From: Halomonas sp.
GTDB lineage: Bacteria > Pseudomonadota > Gammaproteobacteria > Pseudomonadales > Halomonadaceae
Assembly (NCBI RefSeq): GCF_011050415.1
Contig: NZ_DRFS01000034.1
Location: 1-64,000 of the forward strand
Direction: 5' to 3'
DNA: 64,000 nt
Of the stretch, positions 7,829 to 16,775 are shown one piece after another (the first letter of the stretch is position 1; each line of letters begins with the position of its first letter). The notes beneath the pieces are model-generated. The model ran no database searches. It was not told where the DNA came from and saw nothing but the letters and a program-made list of their open reading frames with translations. A program made the position numbers and the translations under genes.

Positions 7829-8821
7829 ATGACCATGCTTAAGAAGACAATAACAACGCGTCCCCAGTTGTTCACAGTTGCCTGTATAACAGCAAGTAGT
7901 TTGATTTTGGCCTCTTCGCTAGCAGTGGCGGAAGAGTACGACCCTAGTCAGCAACTTAACGTGACCATTGCATTTGGCCCGGGTGGTGGTAACGATGTGT
8001 TAGCCAGAACACTGATTGATATCCTTGATAAATATGATCTTTATGAAGGTGATATCGTAGCTACTAACCGACCCGGTGGGAGCGGTGCTGTTGGGTGGGG
8101 TTACCTCTATGGCCAGCAGGGAAATCCTCACCATATTTCCACGACCAGTGGGAGTTTTATTGCGACGCCACTTCAGGCTGACACACCGTGGGACACCCTT
8201 GATTTCACCCATGTGGCACTGATGGCCGCAGATGATCAAGTGCTTGTGGTTAATGCAGAGAGTTCGATTACCTCTTTTGAGGAATTCGTTGAGTATGCAC
8301 AGGAGGAGCCTCTGTCCGTTGGAGGTATCGGCTCTGTCAATAATGACTTTATCGTGGCCCAGTTGCTGTCTGTAGAGGCAGGGTACGAGTACGACTATAT
8401 CCCCTTCAATCAGCAAGGGGAGCTAACCACAGCGCTGCTCTCCAACTCGATTGATGCCATGGTGGCGACCCCAGGCTCCATTATTGGTCTAATTGAGGCA
8501 GGGGATTTCAGGGCCTTGGCTTTCAGTGCTGATCAAGTGCCTGAAGCTCTCGAAGGGGTTCCCAGCTTCGAGGAGCTTGGTGTCGCAGATGCTGCTGTCC
8601 CTATGCCACGCGGCTTGATTCTACCTCCTAATGTTTCCGATGAGGCTCGTCAATGGTGGATAGCTACCATTGCAGAGGTGGTAGAAACACCTGAGTGGCG
8701 GGAGTATGTCGAAGCTAACTTCCTCACTGAGAATGTATTGATGGGCGACGATTTTACTGACTTTCTCGAAACCTCCATCAATAACTTCAGAACCATTCTG
8801 ACCGAGACCGGCGCTATCTGA
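7829..8821 (+). CDS. tctC: Tripartite tricarboxylate transporter substrate-binding protein (TctC/Bug family)
   Basis: A 330-aa periplasmic binding protein. A signal peptide covers about residues 1-35 (hydrophobic stretch ending LAVAEE). The mature part has the Bug-family pattern, with FGPGGGNDVLAR near residue 52 and an NRPGGSGAVGW segment near 80. Bug proteins bind carboxylates such as citrate, hydroxyacids or aromatic acids and feed TctA/TctB. AGGAGAG lies seven bases before the ATG; an ATG two codons later is also possible. It is followed by tctB and tctA, so this is a complete TTT system. Confidence 0.88.
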   Translation: MTMLKKTITTRPQLFTVACITASSLILASSLAVAEEYDPSQQLNVTIAFGPGGGNDVLARTLIDILDKYDLYEGDIVATNRPGGSGAVGWGYLYGQQGNPHHISTTSGSFIATPLQADTPWDTLDFTHVALMAADDQVLVVNAESSITSFEEFVEYAQEEPLSVGGIGSVNNDFIVAQLLSVEAGYEYDYIPFNQQGELTTALLSNSIDAMVATPGSIIGLIEAGDFRALAFSADQVPEALEGVPSFEELGVADAAVPMPRGLILPPNVSDEARQWWIATIAEVVETPEWREYVEANFLTENVLMGDDFTDFLETSINNFRTILTETGAI

Positions 8822-8894
8822 TCCCGGTATCCCAAGTGATAAGAGAGGTCGGAGAATGTGAGCCGGCCTATTATCCTCTTTCTGGAGAATGGTC

Positions 8895-9332
8895 ATGAGG
8901 TTGTTTTTCTATGCTTTTCTGCTGTTGTCGGCCATCGGCTACACCTATATGGCCTTCTTCGACCTATCGTTTGTGACTAATCGTGGACGCATGGGGCCTG
9001 GGTACTTCCCGAGGTTTATCGGCGTCTTTATTGTGTTGTCGCTGGTCATAGCGATCATCAAAGAAGCCAAGCTTGGCAAGCTGCTGGAAAAAGAGCTTGG
9101 TGGGCAAAACCGTGATGCCGCTGTACTCATTGGACTAGCAATTGTTTTTGGTGTGCTGCTGATGTTTGCAGGTTATTTAATCGCCACACCCCTGTTTGTC
9201 GGCTCGGTATTGCTTTACTTCAACTCCAAACGATTGGTTATGAATGGTGTTATTACAGCTGCTGTGCCGTTGGCCATTTATATCCTGTTTGGCCATGTAC
9301 TGAATGCATCGTTGCCTCACGGCATTTGGTGA
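8895..9332 (+). CDS. tctB: Tripartite tricarboxylate transporter small membrane subunit TctB
   Basis: A 145-aa membrane protein with four hydrophobic segments, the expected topology of TctB. The ATG at 8895 lies seven bases after GGAG; the ATG two codons earlier is only one base from it. Sequence conservation in TctB is low, so the call rests on size, topology and position between tctC and tctA. Confidence 0.8.
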   Translation: MRLFFYAFLLLSAIGYTYMAFFDLSFVTNRGRMGPGYFPRFIGVFIVLSLVIAIIKEAKLGKLLEKELGGQNRDAAVLIGLAIVFGVLLMFAGYLIATPLFVGSVLLYFNSKRLVMNGVITAAVPLAIYILFGHVLNASLPHGIW

Positions 9333-9360
9333 TAGTTCCGACAACAATAAGAGCTTAGAC

Positions 9361-10881
9361 ATGGAAATCTTCGATAACTTGTTGATGGGACTCTCTGTAG
9401 CCATCACACCAATGAATCTGTTGTATCTGCTAATCGGTGCTTCAATCGGCATGATGATCGGTGCTATTCCCGGTTTTGGGCCTTCAGCAGGCATCGCTAT
9501 TCTGCTTCCGCTTACCTTTAGTATGGATCCAATTTCTGCCGTCATGATGTTGGCCGCTATTTATTATGGGGCCATGTACGGAGGAACAATCACCGCTATT
9601 TTGCTGAATACGCCGGGGGATTCGACAACAGTTGCTTCAACATTTGATGGCTTCCCTTTAGCTCAGCAGGGTAGAGCGGGTCCTGCCCTGGTAATGCAGG
9701 CCTGTGCGTCTTTTGTGGGAGGCACCATAGGCGTCATCTTAATTACGCTCTTAGCACCTGTGTTTAGTCTTGTGACACGCAGTTTTGGCCCACCTGAGTT
9801 CTTTTTGCTCTGTGTGATGGGGTTGTTGACGCTGGTTGCCCTTATGTCTGGGAATTGGATCCTTGGTTTGATCTCAGCGCTGATCGGCTTTGCATTGGGT
9901 ACCGTTGGTGTTGATTTGGAGACAGGGCATCAGCGGTTTACTTTTGGCTCAGTCGAGCTGATCGGTGGCGTTAACTTTATTCCTGTGGCAATTGGCCTCT
10001 TTGGTATAGGCGAGCTTTTTTACGCTTTCTACAATGGCGCACATAAAAGCGGTAGCGGGGGGATAATTCAATATAAAAATGAAGCTCGCTTCTGGCCAAC
10101 TAAGAAAGACGTTACTGATTGCAAATACACAATGCCACGTAACTCCATCCTGGGTTTCTTAATCGGAGTTATTCCTGGTGCGGGTGCTACTATCGCCTCG
10201 TTAATGGCCTATTCACTGGAGCGCTCTTTTTCCAGGAATCCGGAAAAATTTGGCAAAGGGGAAATGCGTGGGCTAGTCGCCCCTGAGTCTGCTAACAATG
10301 CAGCCTCTTCTGGCGCAATGGTACCTCTTTTAACCCTTGGTATTCCTGGCTCAGCGTCAACGGCAGTGTTACTTGCTGCGTTCTTAATGTGGGGGCTTCG
10401 TCCTGGGCCACTATTAATGGAGCAGAACCCTGAGTTTGCTTGGGGGCTAATAAGCAGTATGTATCTCGGCAATATGGCCCTACTGGCGCTGAGCATTTTT
10501 GCCATTCCTCTCTTCGTGTACATCATTAAAGCGCCTTACCGTATTTTGGCTCCGATAGTACTGGTGGTATGTACGTTGGGTACCTTCAGCGTCAATGCCA
10601 GTATCATCGAAACGTTCATTATGCTGGGCGCGGGTATTGTCGGCTTTTTGATGAAGCGTTATGGATTCTCCCCGGCTGCAGTTGTGTTGGCATTGGTATT
10701 AGGGCCGATGGCTGAAGAGTCGCTTCGCCAGACATTGTTGATCAGCCGCGGTTCTTTCGACATTTTCTTCACCCGCCAAGCTTCGATTTACATTCTGGTT
10801 TTCTTTGCGGCCACTATTCTGGGCGGTGTCTTCCTCAACTCACAACGTCGCCGTGAAAAACTTAAGGAGAAAACCACATGA
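9361..10881 (+). CDS. tctA: Tripartite tricarboxylate transporter large permease TctA
   Basis: A 506-aa polytopic membrane protein (about 11-12 segments) with TctA signature stretches: GAIPGFGPSAGIAILLPLTF near residue 35, YGAMYGGTITAILLNTPGD near 75, and a second IPGAGATIASLMAYS. It forms the channel for secondary, ion-coupled uptake of the acid delivered by TctC. The ATG at 9361 gives the usual TctA length and N terminus; an in-frame upstream start at 9304 would overlap tctB and lacks support. Its 3' end overlaps the thioesterase gene (ATGA). Confidence 0.9.
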   Translation: MEIFDNLLMGLSVAITPMNLLYLLIGASIGMMIGAIPGFGPSAGIAILLPLTFSMDPISAVMMLAAIYYGAMYGGTITAILLNTPGDSTTVASTFDGFPLAQQGRAGPALVMQACASFVGGTIGVILITLLAPVFSLVTRSFGPPEFFLLCVMGLLTLVALMSGNWILGLISALIGFALGTVGVDLETGHQRFTFGSVELIGGVNFIPVAIGLFGIGELFYAFYNGAHKSGSGGIIQYKNEARFWPTKKDVTDCKYTMPRNSILGFLIGVIPGAGATIASLMAYSLERSFSRNPEKFGKGEMRGLVAPESANNAASSGAMVPLLTLGIPGSASTAVLLAAFLMWGLRPGPLLMEQNPEFAWGLISSMYLGNMALLALSIFAIPLFVYIIKAPYRILAPIVLVVCTLGTFSVNASIIETFIMLGAGIVGFLMKRYGFSPAAVVLALVLGPMAEESLRQTLLISRGSFDIFFTRQASIYILVFFAATILGGVFLNSQRRREKLKEKTT

Positions 10882-11309
10882 TTGATGAATCAGCCACACG
10901 CGATATTGTTGAGCATGCTCTCACCACTCAGCAGCCGGAGTTTGGTCAGTTCTTTCTGGCCAAGCTGCTCCAACTCGATATTAACTACGAAGATGAAGTG
11001 TGCCATGTGGGCCTGCCGGTGGCAGCGCACCTCTATAACCCCCAAGGCAGCTTGCATGGCGGCATTATTGCGGTAGCGATGGATATCTCTATGGGGCATC
11101 TCATCCACCATGTGACGGGTAAAGGGGGGAGTACCATTGAGATGAAAGTACAGTTCCTGAGGCCCATAAAGGAAGGGATGCTGCGTTTCGAAGGGCGTTT
11201 CGTCAAGCGTGGGCGCCAGCTTGCCTTCATGCAGTCCCAGGCATTCAACGCGGAGGGTAAGGAAGTAGCCGTCGCCACCGCAACATGGATGATGCCTTCC
11301 AATGGCTAG
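10878..11309 (+). CDS. PaaI-type hotdog-fold acyl-CoA thioesterase
   Basis: A 143-aa single-domain hotdog protein. The PaaI active-site region appears as LYNPQGSLHGGIIAVAMD at about residues 50-67: a helix-capping HGG followed by an acidic residue. Such enzymes hydrolyse dead-end acyl-CoAs and free the CoA pool. It overlaps tctA by four bases and the TSUP gene by eight, so it is certainly co-transcribed with the transporter. It may release the product of the cluster's CoA-ester steps. Confidence 0.8.
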   Translation: MIDESATRDIVEHALTTQQPEFGQFFLAKLLQLDINYEDEVCHVGLPVAAHLYNPQGSLHGGIIAVAMDISMGHLIHHVTGKGGSTIEMKVQFLRPIKEGMLRFEGRFVKRGRQLAFMQSQAFNAEGKEVAVATATWMMPSNG

Positions 11310-12078
11310 TGTGATGGCATGGCTAGATATGCTATCTCCGCTATCGGGAGCGGCTAACGTTGGGCTAATTTTACTCAGTCTGGTGACCGCTTGGATCAAT
11401 AGTGCAATGGGTATCGGTGGTAGTGCACTGCTTATCATGTCGATGGCGCAGATTATGCCGCCGGCAGCCGTAATTCCTGTTCATGGCATGGTGCAGTTGG
11501 GAGCCAATAGCAGCCGCTTTATGTTTATTTGGCGAGATGTAGACTACAAGCGGCTACTTGCTGTCATCCCAGGCATTCTGCTGGGGGCATTAATGGCCGG
11601 CTGGCTGTTGGTGCAATTGCCTTCTGGTATGTTGGAGCTGTTGATCGCTAGTTTTATGATATATATGTGTTGGGGGCCTTCTTTACCTGCCCGCTCGGTA
11701 GGGTATCTAGGCAGTATGGTGATGGGGGCCTTTACTACCTTTCTTTCAAGCTTTGTTGGGGCCGCCGGGTCGATCGTAGCTGCTTATCTTAAGCATATAT
11801 CCTCCGAACGTATGGTGAGAGTCGCGACGCATTCTGCCATCATGTCACTTCAGCATCTTACCAAAGCCTTTATTTTTGGCTTTGCTGGTTTTGTTTTTAT
11901 GGACTGGCTAGCATTGATGTTCGCCATGATCGCAGTAGGATTCATAGGTACCTGGGCAGGACTGAAAGTGTTGAAAAAACTGACCAACATCAAGTTTGAT
12001 TTTATCATGAAACTGCTGTTGACCTTATTATCAGTCCGATTGCTCTGGGTAGCCTTTGAAAAGTTAGTATTGGCATAA
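11302..12078 (+). CDS. TSUP (TauE/SafE) family membrane permease
   Basis: A 258-aa inner-membrane protein with about eight hydrophobic segments and the glycine-rich TSUP repeat motifs (NSAMGIGGSALLIM near residue 31; SSFVGAAGSIVAAYL near 150). TSUP proteins export or import organosulfur compounds and other organic anions. Being locked to the thioesterase by overlap, it may export an acid released from CoA, or provide a second import route. The direction of transport cannot be read from sequence. Confidence 0.8.
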   Translation: MASVMAWLDMLSPLSGAANVGLILLSLVTAWINSAMGIGGSALLIMSMAQIMPPAAVIPVHGMVQLGANSSRFMFIWRDVDYKRLLAVIPGILLGALMAGWLLVQLPSGMLELLIASFMIYMCWGPSLPARSVGYLGSMVMGAFTTFLSSFVGAAGSIVAAYLKHISSERMVRVATHSAIMSLQHLTKAFIFGFAGFVFMDWLALMFAMIAVGFIGTWAGLKVLKKLTNIKFDFIMKLLLTLLSVRLLWVAFEKLVLA

Positions 12079-12112
12079 TTTAATATTGTTCAACGTAATC
12101 AGAGATATCATT

Positions 12113-12814
12113 ATGGATCCTGTAAGCCGTTCAGCCAGTCTTATATCTGAAAGGAAATTAACATCTCTGACGACTATCGTGGCGCAAGAGTTGGAACGAC
12201 TGATTATTACTGGTTATTTGAAACCAGGAGATCGCGTTAATGAATTACGTCTCGCTGAAGACTTGAATGTGAGTCGTGGAATAGTGCGAGAAGCGAGGCG
12301 AGGGCTAGAAAGGGCAGGACTGTTAACCAGCATTCCTAATCGAGGCGTGTTCGTCAAGCAGGTTTCCAAAGAAGAGTATATCGAGAATAGTGATGTAAGG
12401 GCCTATATTACCGGTTTCGTTTGTCAACGTGCTGCAGAGCGTGGGAGTAATGAGCAGAAACTGAAACTGCGTAAATTAGTAACTGATATGGAAATTGCTA
12501 TCAGTGAAGAGCGTGCTCAGGACTACTACCAGATGAACTTGGCGTTTCATGAATATATCTTGCACGTTGCAAACCATAAGCGGGCTGCGGATGTTTACGA
12601 TGATCTAGTAAAAGATTCGCATCTGGTAAGAAAATTTACGCTTAAAAACCAGTCGGCAATGACTCAGTCAAATGATGAGCACGATAAAATCGTCTCAGCG
12701 ATAGAAAAAGGTGATGCTGAAGCTGCCTATAAAGCTGGGTTTGAGCATGTGAAAGAAGGATTGGTAAGATGGCTCAGTAAAGAGTCATTGGAAGAGGATA
12801 AGGAAATTAAATAA
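12113..12814 (+). CDS. GntR-family transcriptional regulator, FadR (FCD) subfamily
   Basis: A 233-aa regulator. An N-terminal winged helix (about residues 15-80; GYLKPGDRVNELRLAEDLNVSRG is typical GntR) is followed by an all-helical FCD ligand-binding domain. I use the ATG at 12113; an in-frame TTG at 12086 lies almost directly after the permease stop and has no ribosome site. FCD regulators usually repress catabolic genes and are released by the pathway substrate or an intermediate. GTTAAC/GTATAC sites at 5615-5675 and 7769-7788 are its candidate operators. Confidence 0.85.
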   Translation: MDPVSRSASLISERKLTSLTTIVAQELERLIITGYLKPGDRVNELRLAEDLNVSRGIVREARRGLERAGLLTSIPNRGVFVKQVSKEEYIENSDVRAYITGFVCQRAAERGSNEQKLKLRKLVTDMEIAISEERAQDYYQMNLAFHEYILHVANHKRAADVYDDLVKDSHLVRKFTLKNQSAMTQSNDEHDKIVSAIEKGDAEAAYKAGFEHVKEGLVRWLSKESLEEDKEIK

Positions 12815-12861
12815 TAGTTAAATTATGTATTCAACAATAACTGAATAGGCAACTTGATAAT

Positions 12862-13797
12862 ATGAATAAGAAAGTCGATAAAAGAAATGTTTGGTCACCT
12901 GTCATGACGCCTTTCATGTCAGATCTTTCCACCGACGACCAGCGCTTTGTAGAGCACTGTCAGTGGTTGCTTGATAACCACGTCGGATTAGCCATCTTTG
13001 GCACAAATTCAGAAGCCAACTCTTTGCCTCTGGCTGAGAAACAGCGTCTTATCAAGTTATTGGTAGCTTCCGGTATTCAGGGGGCAGACCTTATGCCTGG
13101 AACGGGTAGCTGCAGCCTGGAAGATACCGTATCACTCACGCGAACCGCTGTTGAAGCAGGCTGCTCTGGTGTACTCATGTTGCCGCCGTTCTATTACAAG
13201 GGCGTCTCTGATGAAGGGTTATTCAACTATTTTTCTCAAATCGTCGAGCGGGTCAACGATAGCCGCCTGCGTATTTATCTTTATCATATCCCCCCGGTTG
13301 CTCAAGTGCCGCTCTCTATCGAGCTGATTGAGAGCCTACGTCAACGCTATCCTAATGTGTTTGTTGGCATTAAGGACAGCGGGGGAGATTGGGCATTCAC
13401 CCGCGCTTTGATTGAACGCTTTTCATCAGAAGGATTTGAAGTGTATGCGGGCAGTGAGCGTTTCCTATTGGATACGCTGCGTGCTGGTGGTGCTGGATGT
13501 ATCAGTGCCACCGCCAACGTGAACCCCAAAGCGATTGCCGAACTAGGTGCCACTTGGCAGAACAGCGATGCTGATAATCAGCAGCAAGCCCTGAATCGTA
13601 TACGTAGTGCGTTTGAAGGCTTTCCGATGATACCGGCTATGAAATCGACTAAGGCCCAAGCAACAGGTCATGATGGCTGGCACCACGTTCGCCCACCGCT
13701 TGTTAACCTAAGCGATGCCGCTGCCAATGATCTCCAAAAAGCCTTGGTCGAGGAAGGTTTTTCCATGGGCGCAACGGGAAGGAGCGTGACGGAGTGA
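12862..13797 (+). CDS. DapA-family (class I) aldolase/dehydratase
   Basis: A 311-aa TIM-barrel enzyme of the dihydrodipicolinate synthase/N-acetylneuraminate lyase family. The Schiff-base Lys is K171 (GIKDSGGD) and the catalytic Tyr is Y141 (LYHIPP). The usual GTTGE is GTNSE (residues 47-51). Family members act on pyruvate-containing acids: 2-keto-3-deoxy acid aldolases, dehydratases and 4-hydroxy-2-oxoglutarate aldolases. True DapA is unlikely because the gene sits among catabolic genes. A likely role is cleavage of a 2-oxo acid to pyruvate plus an aldehyde or acid. It overlaps the next gene by four bases (GTGA). Confidence 0.8.
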   Translation: MNKKVDKRNVWSPVMTPFMSDLSTDDQRFVEHCQWLLDNHVGLAIFGTNSEANSLPLAEKQRLIKLLVASGIQGADLMPGTGSCSLEDTVSLTRTAVEAGCSGVLMLPPFYYKGVSDEGLFNYFSQIVERVNDSRLRIYLYHIPPVAQVPLSIELIESLRQRYPNVFVGIKDSGGDWAFTRALIERFSSEGFEVYAGSERFLLDTLRAGGAGCISATANVNPKAIAELGATWQNSDADNQQQALNRIRSAFEGFPMIPAMKSTKAQATGHDGWHHVRPPLVNLSDAAANDLQKALVEEGFSMGATGRSVTE

Positions 13798-15023
13798 GCT
13801 TTCTAACCCGAAGAGCGCTTTCGAAAATCCACAACCTACACGATGTCGAACGATTGGCCCGGCGCAAGTTGCCACGGCCTATCTTCGGCTATATCGATCA
13901 TGTGGCCGAAGATGGCAGAACTCAGCGAGCCAATCTGACGGCTTTCGATGAATACTGCTTCTTACCCAAAGCTTTCGTCAATGTCTCACACATTGATCTG
14001 CAAACTGAGCTGTATGGCAAACGCTACGCGGTACCTTTTGGTATCGCCCCCATGGGTATCAGCGCGTTGTCGGCCTATCAGGGGGATCTGGTGCTTGCCC
14101 GCGCCGCCGCGGTTCGCAACCTTCCGATGATTATGAGTGGATCATCGCTAGTGCCCATGGAGGAAGTGGCAAAGGTCGAAGGTGCCGATTGGTTCCAAGC
14201 TTACCTGCCGGGTACCCCGGAAGGCATCGAAGCGTTGATTGAGCGCATTAAGCGGGCCGGTTTCAAAAAGCTCGTGGTAACGCTCGATTATCCCGTGCCT
14301 CCCAATCCGGATAATCTTCGTCGGTCAGGGTTCTCATCGCCCCTTGAACCTAGTCTAAGACTCGCGTTCGATGGCTTGATACGCCCTGATTGGCTGTGCA
14401 ATACCTTTCTGCGCACGTTGTGGAAGCATGGCATGCCTCACTTCGAGAACAATCACGCCGAACGTGGTGCGCCGATGATCTCTCGTAAGGCGGCAAGGGA
14501 CTTCTCTGGCCGCCGCCATTTCGATTGGAGTTATCTAGACCTGGTGCGTCGCTTATGGCCAGACACCTTGATTGTTAAAGGCATTCTTAACCCAGACGAT
14601 GCAGTGCGCGCCCATCGGGCGGGTGTTGATGGCATTATCCTTTCCAATCATGGTGGACGTCAGTTGGACTCGACCATCTCGCCCTTGCAGGTGTTGCCAG
14701 AGGTGAAACGCCGCATTAGCAATATCCCAATTATGATCGACAGTGGTTTCCGGCGGGGTACTGATGTAATCAAGGCACTGGCGCTGGGAGCCGACTTCAT
14801 ATTCGTGGGGCGCCCCTTCAACTACGCTGCGGCCTGCGCAGGCCAGGCTGGCGTAGAGCATATTGCGGATCTGCTGCAGCGTGAAATTGAACGGGATATG
14901 GCACTGTTAGGGCTCACCAGTCTTTCTCAACTGGATCAGTCCTGTCTTTACCTGCCAGATAAAAATAGTATGCCGCAAGCTATGGCAGACGCCGAGCCGA
15001 TTAGCAAAGGAGTCAGCGCATGA
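13794..15023 (+). CDS. FMN-dependent alpha-hydroxyacid dehydrogenase (LldD/glycolate oxidase family)
   Basis: A 409-aa flavoprotein that oxidises an (S)-2-hydroxyacid to a 2-oxoacid. The catalytic His is in SNHGGRQLD (about residues 282-290). The FMN-binding Lys lies in IVKGI and the phosphate-binding region is DSGFRRGTD. The start is GTG, overlapping the stop of the DapA-family gene; GGAG lies just upstream. The 2-oxoacid it makes could be the substrate of the DapA-family enzyme, or the reverse order may apply. L-lactate itself is possible, but the context suggests a larger hydroxyacid. Confidence 0.85.
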   Translation: MSFLTRRALSKIHNLHDVERLARRKLPRPIFGYIDHVAEDGRTQRANLTAFDEYCFLPKAFVNVSHIDLQTELYGKRYAVPFGIAPMGISALSAYQGDLVLARAAAVRNLPMIMSGSSLVPMEEVAKVEGADWFQAYLPGTPEGIEALIERIKRAGFKKLVVTLDYPVPPNPDNLRRSGFSSPLEPSLRLAFDGLIRPDWLCNTFLRTLWKHGMPHFENNHAERGAPMISRKAARDFSGRRHFDWSYLDLVRRLWPDTLIVKGILNPDDAVRAHRAGVDGIILSNHGGRQLDSTISPLQVLPEVKRRISNIPIMIDSGFRRGTDVIKALALGADFIFVGRPFNYAAACAGQAGVEHIADLLQREIERDMALLGLTSLSQLDQSCLYLPDKNSMPQAMADAEPISKGVSA

Positions 15024-16171
15024 TTATTACTGGCATCACGGCAACGGTTCATTATCACGATGTCCAAGTGCCGGGAGTCGATGAATCGGTAGAGCGGCGC
15101 ATTTTTGTGTATGTAGAAGTTTTCACTGATGAAGGACTGAATGGCTTTGGCTTGACCGGCGCGATGCTGCCCTGGGCAGTGAAAAGCTGCATTGACCATC
15201 ACCTAGCCCCTGCGCTCATCGGTAGAAACGCACTGCACCGTGAAGCAATTCACAGCCATATCTGGCATCACCTAAATACCCGCGGTTATACCGGCGTGAT
15301 ATCCAACGCGTTGTCAGCCATCGATATTGCCTTATGGGATCTGGCGGGCAAACGCACTGAGCAATCAATTCATGAATTGCTAGGCGGTTACCGTGATTGG
15401 GCACCGACTTATGCCACTTTTGGCTACCCCTCTCTAGATGATGACCAGCTGGTGGCTCAGGCGAACCGTTTTATTGCAGATGGGCATCGTATCCTTAAGA
15501 TGGTGGTGGGAGGAAACCCCAACCGAAGTTGGCAAGATGATGCCCGTAGAGTTCAGCTGGTGCGTGACGCCATTGGTGAGGATGTCGGGCTAATCATCGA
15601 TGCCAATTGTCGCTTTGACCCCGTGGAAGCTCGCTACTTAGCAATGGCTGTTGAACCCTGTAATTTACTGTGGTTAGAAGAGCCCTTGCATGTTAACGAT
15701 GTAGAGGCGCTCCGAGACCTGCGTGCCAACGTCAGAGTGCCCATTGCAGTTGGGCAGATGGAAGGCCATCGTTTTCGCTACCGGGACCTGATTGCCAGCC
15801 GTGCGGTTGATATCATCCAGCCTAATGTGATCTACAACGGTGGTTTCACTGAATCGCTCAAAGTGGCGCACATGGCACAGGCATTTAATATGCCAATGTC
15901 CAATGGAGGAGGCTGGCCAATATTCAACATGCACCTGTTATGTGGGGTGATGAATGGCGGAGCAGTGGAGTTCCACTATGGCATTTGGCAGGTAGGTAAG
16001 CACTTCTTTACGGGAACTCCAGACCCTGTAGAGGGAATTATGCGGGTTTCCGGTCTCCCCGGTCTGGGATTTACTCCTAAACAGGATGCTTTGGCGGCTG
16101 CACGTGTAGATGAACCCCGCCAACTGCTATCGGCGAGCCATGACGCCCATGGCTACCGGACAGGCGCTTAA
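15020..16171 (+). CDS. Enolase-superfamily (mandelate racemase-like) protein with atypical active site
   Basis: A 383-aa protein with an N-terminal capping domain and C-terminal barrel. Metal ligands are visible: D in IIDAN (about 194), E in WLEEP (about 220) and E in GQMEG (about 245). The family's acid/base residues are not: KxK reads K160-M-V, the Asp before the IGG segment is Asn (QPNVIYNGG), and the His after PMS is replaced (PMSNGGG). It may catalyse a dehydration or epimerisation using other residues. It overlaps the flavoprotein gene by four bases (ATGA), is last in the cluster, and is followed by repeat array B. Confidence 0.75.
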   Translation: MIITGITATVHYHDVQVPGVDESVERRIFVYVEVFTDEGLNGFGLTGAMLPWAVKSCIDHHLAPALIGRNALHREAIHSHIWHHLNTRGYTGVISNALSAIDIALWDLAGKRTEQSIHELLGGYRDWAPTYATFGYPSLDDDQLVAQANRFIADGHRILKMVVGGNPNRSWQDDARRVQLVRDAIGEDVGLIIDANCRFDPVEARYLAMAVEPCNLLWLEEPLHVNDVEALRDLRANVRVPIAVGQMEGHRFRYRDLIASRAVDIIQPNVIYNGGFTESLKVAHMAQAFNMPMSNGGGWPIFNMHLLCGVMNGGAVEFHYGIWQVGKHFFTGTPDPVEGIMRVSGLPGLGFTPKQDALAAARVDEPRQLLSASHDAHGYRTGA

Positions 16172-16195
16172 CTTGAGGCACTACGATCGTTGTAG

Positions 16196-16747
16196 CGTTG
16201 CCTGGGTTTGGCTGAGGTGCCATTGGGCGTCGTTCCGCCGCCTTCCGCGGGTGCCTCAGTATGTTCGTTCCTCTCACATATTCGTTACCACGCGCTACGG
16301 TTTGTGCACGGATCTGATTTGGGTTTCGTAGCGCGGCGTAAGCGTCAGCGCACCCGCGGAAGCAGCGCGCAGCGGTGCCGGGGTTTGGCTGAGGTGCCAT
16401 TGGGCGTCGTTCCGCCGCCTTCCGCGGGTGCCTCAGTATGTTCGTTCCTCTCACATATTCGTTACCACGCGCTACGGTTTGTGCACGGATCTGATTTGGG
16501 TTTCGTAGCGCGTGGTAAGCGAAGCGCACCCGCGGAAGCAGCGCGCAGCGGTGCCGGGGTTTGGTGTGGTGCCACTGGGCGTCGTTCCGCCGCCATCCGC
16601 GGGTGCCTAAAACGCTCGCTGAACTCGCGTTCTTCGTTACCACGCGCTACGGTTTGTGCACCATCTGATTTGGGGTTCGTAGCGCGGCGTAAGCGTCAGC
16701 GCACCCGCGGAAGCATCGCGCAGCGGTGCCGGGGTTGGTGGTGCCAT
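16196..16747. repeat. Palindromic repeat array B (BIME-like)
   Basis: The gap between two convergent genes is filled by a right half-unit, two full units and a left half-unit of the window-wide repeat. Unit ends are GTAGCGCG... and TTACCACGCGCTAC. The segment starting at 16204 recurs at 16381, 177 bp later, apparently without change for about 130 bp, so one unit was duplicated recently. Long frames through it are GC artefacts. Confidence 0.9.
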
Positions 16748-16775
16748 AAGAAAATTCGGATCGACTTTTAAGTGC

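Noticed and set aside
16208..16771. Frames of up to about 220 codons running through the repeat arrays (also 43907-44581, 37919-38284, 51590-51894) on both strands
   Set aside because: They consist only of the GC-rich palindromic repeat, occur in several frames and both strands at once, have no ribosome sites, and repeat the same peptide blocks from array to array.
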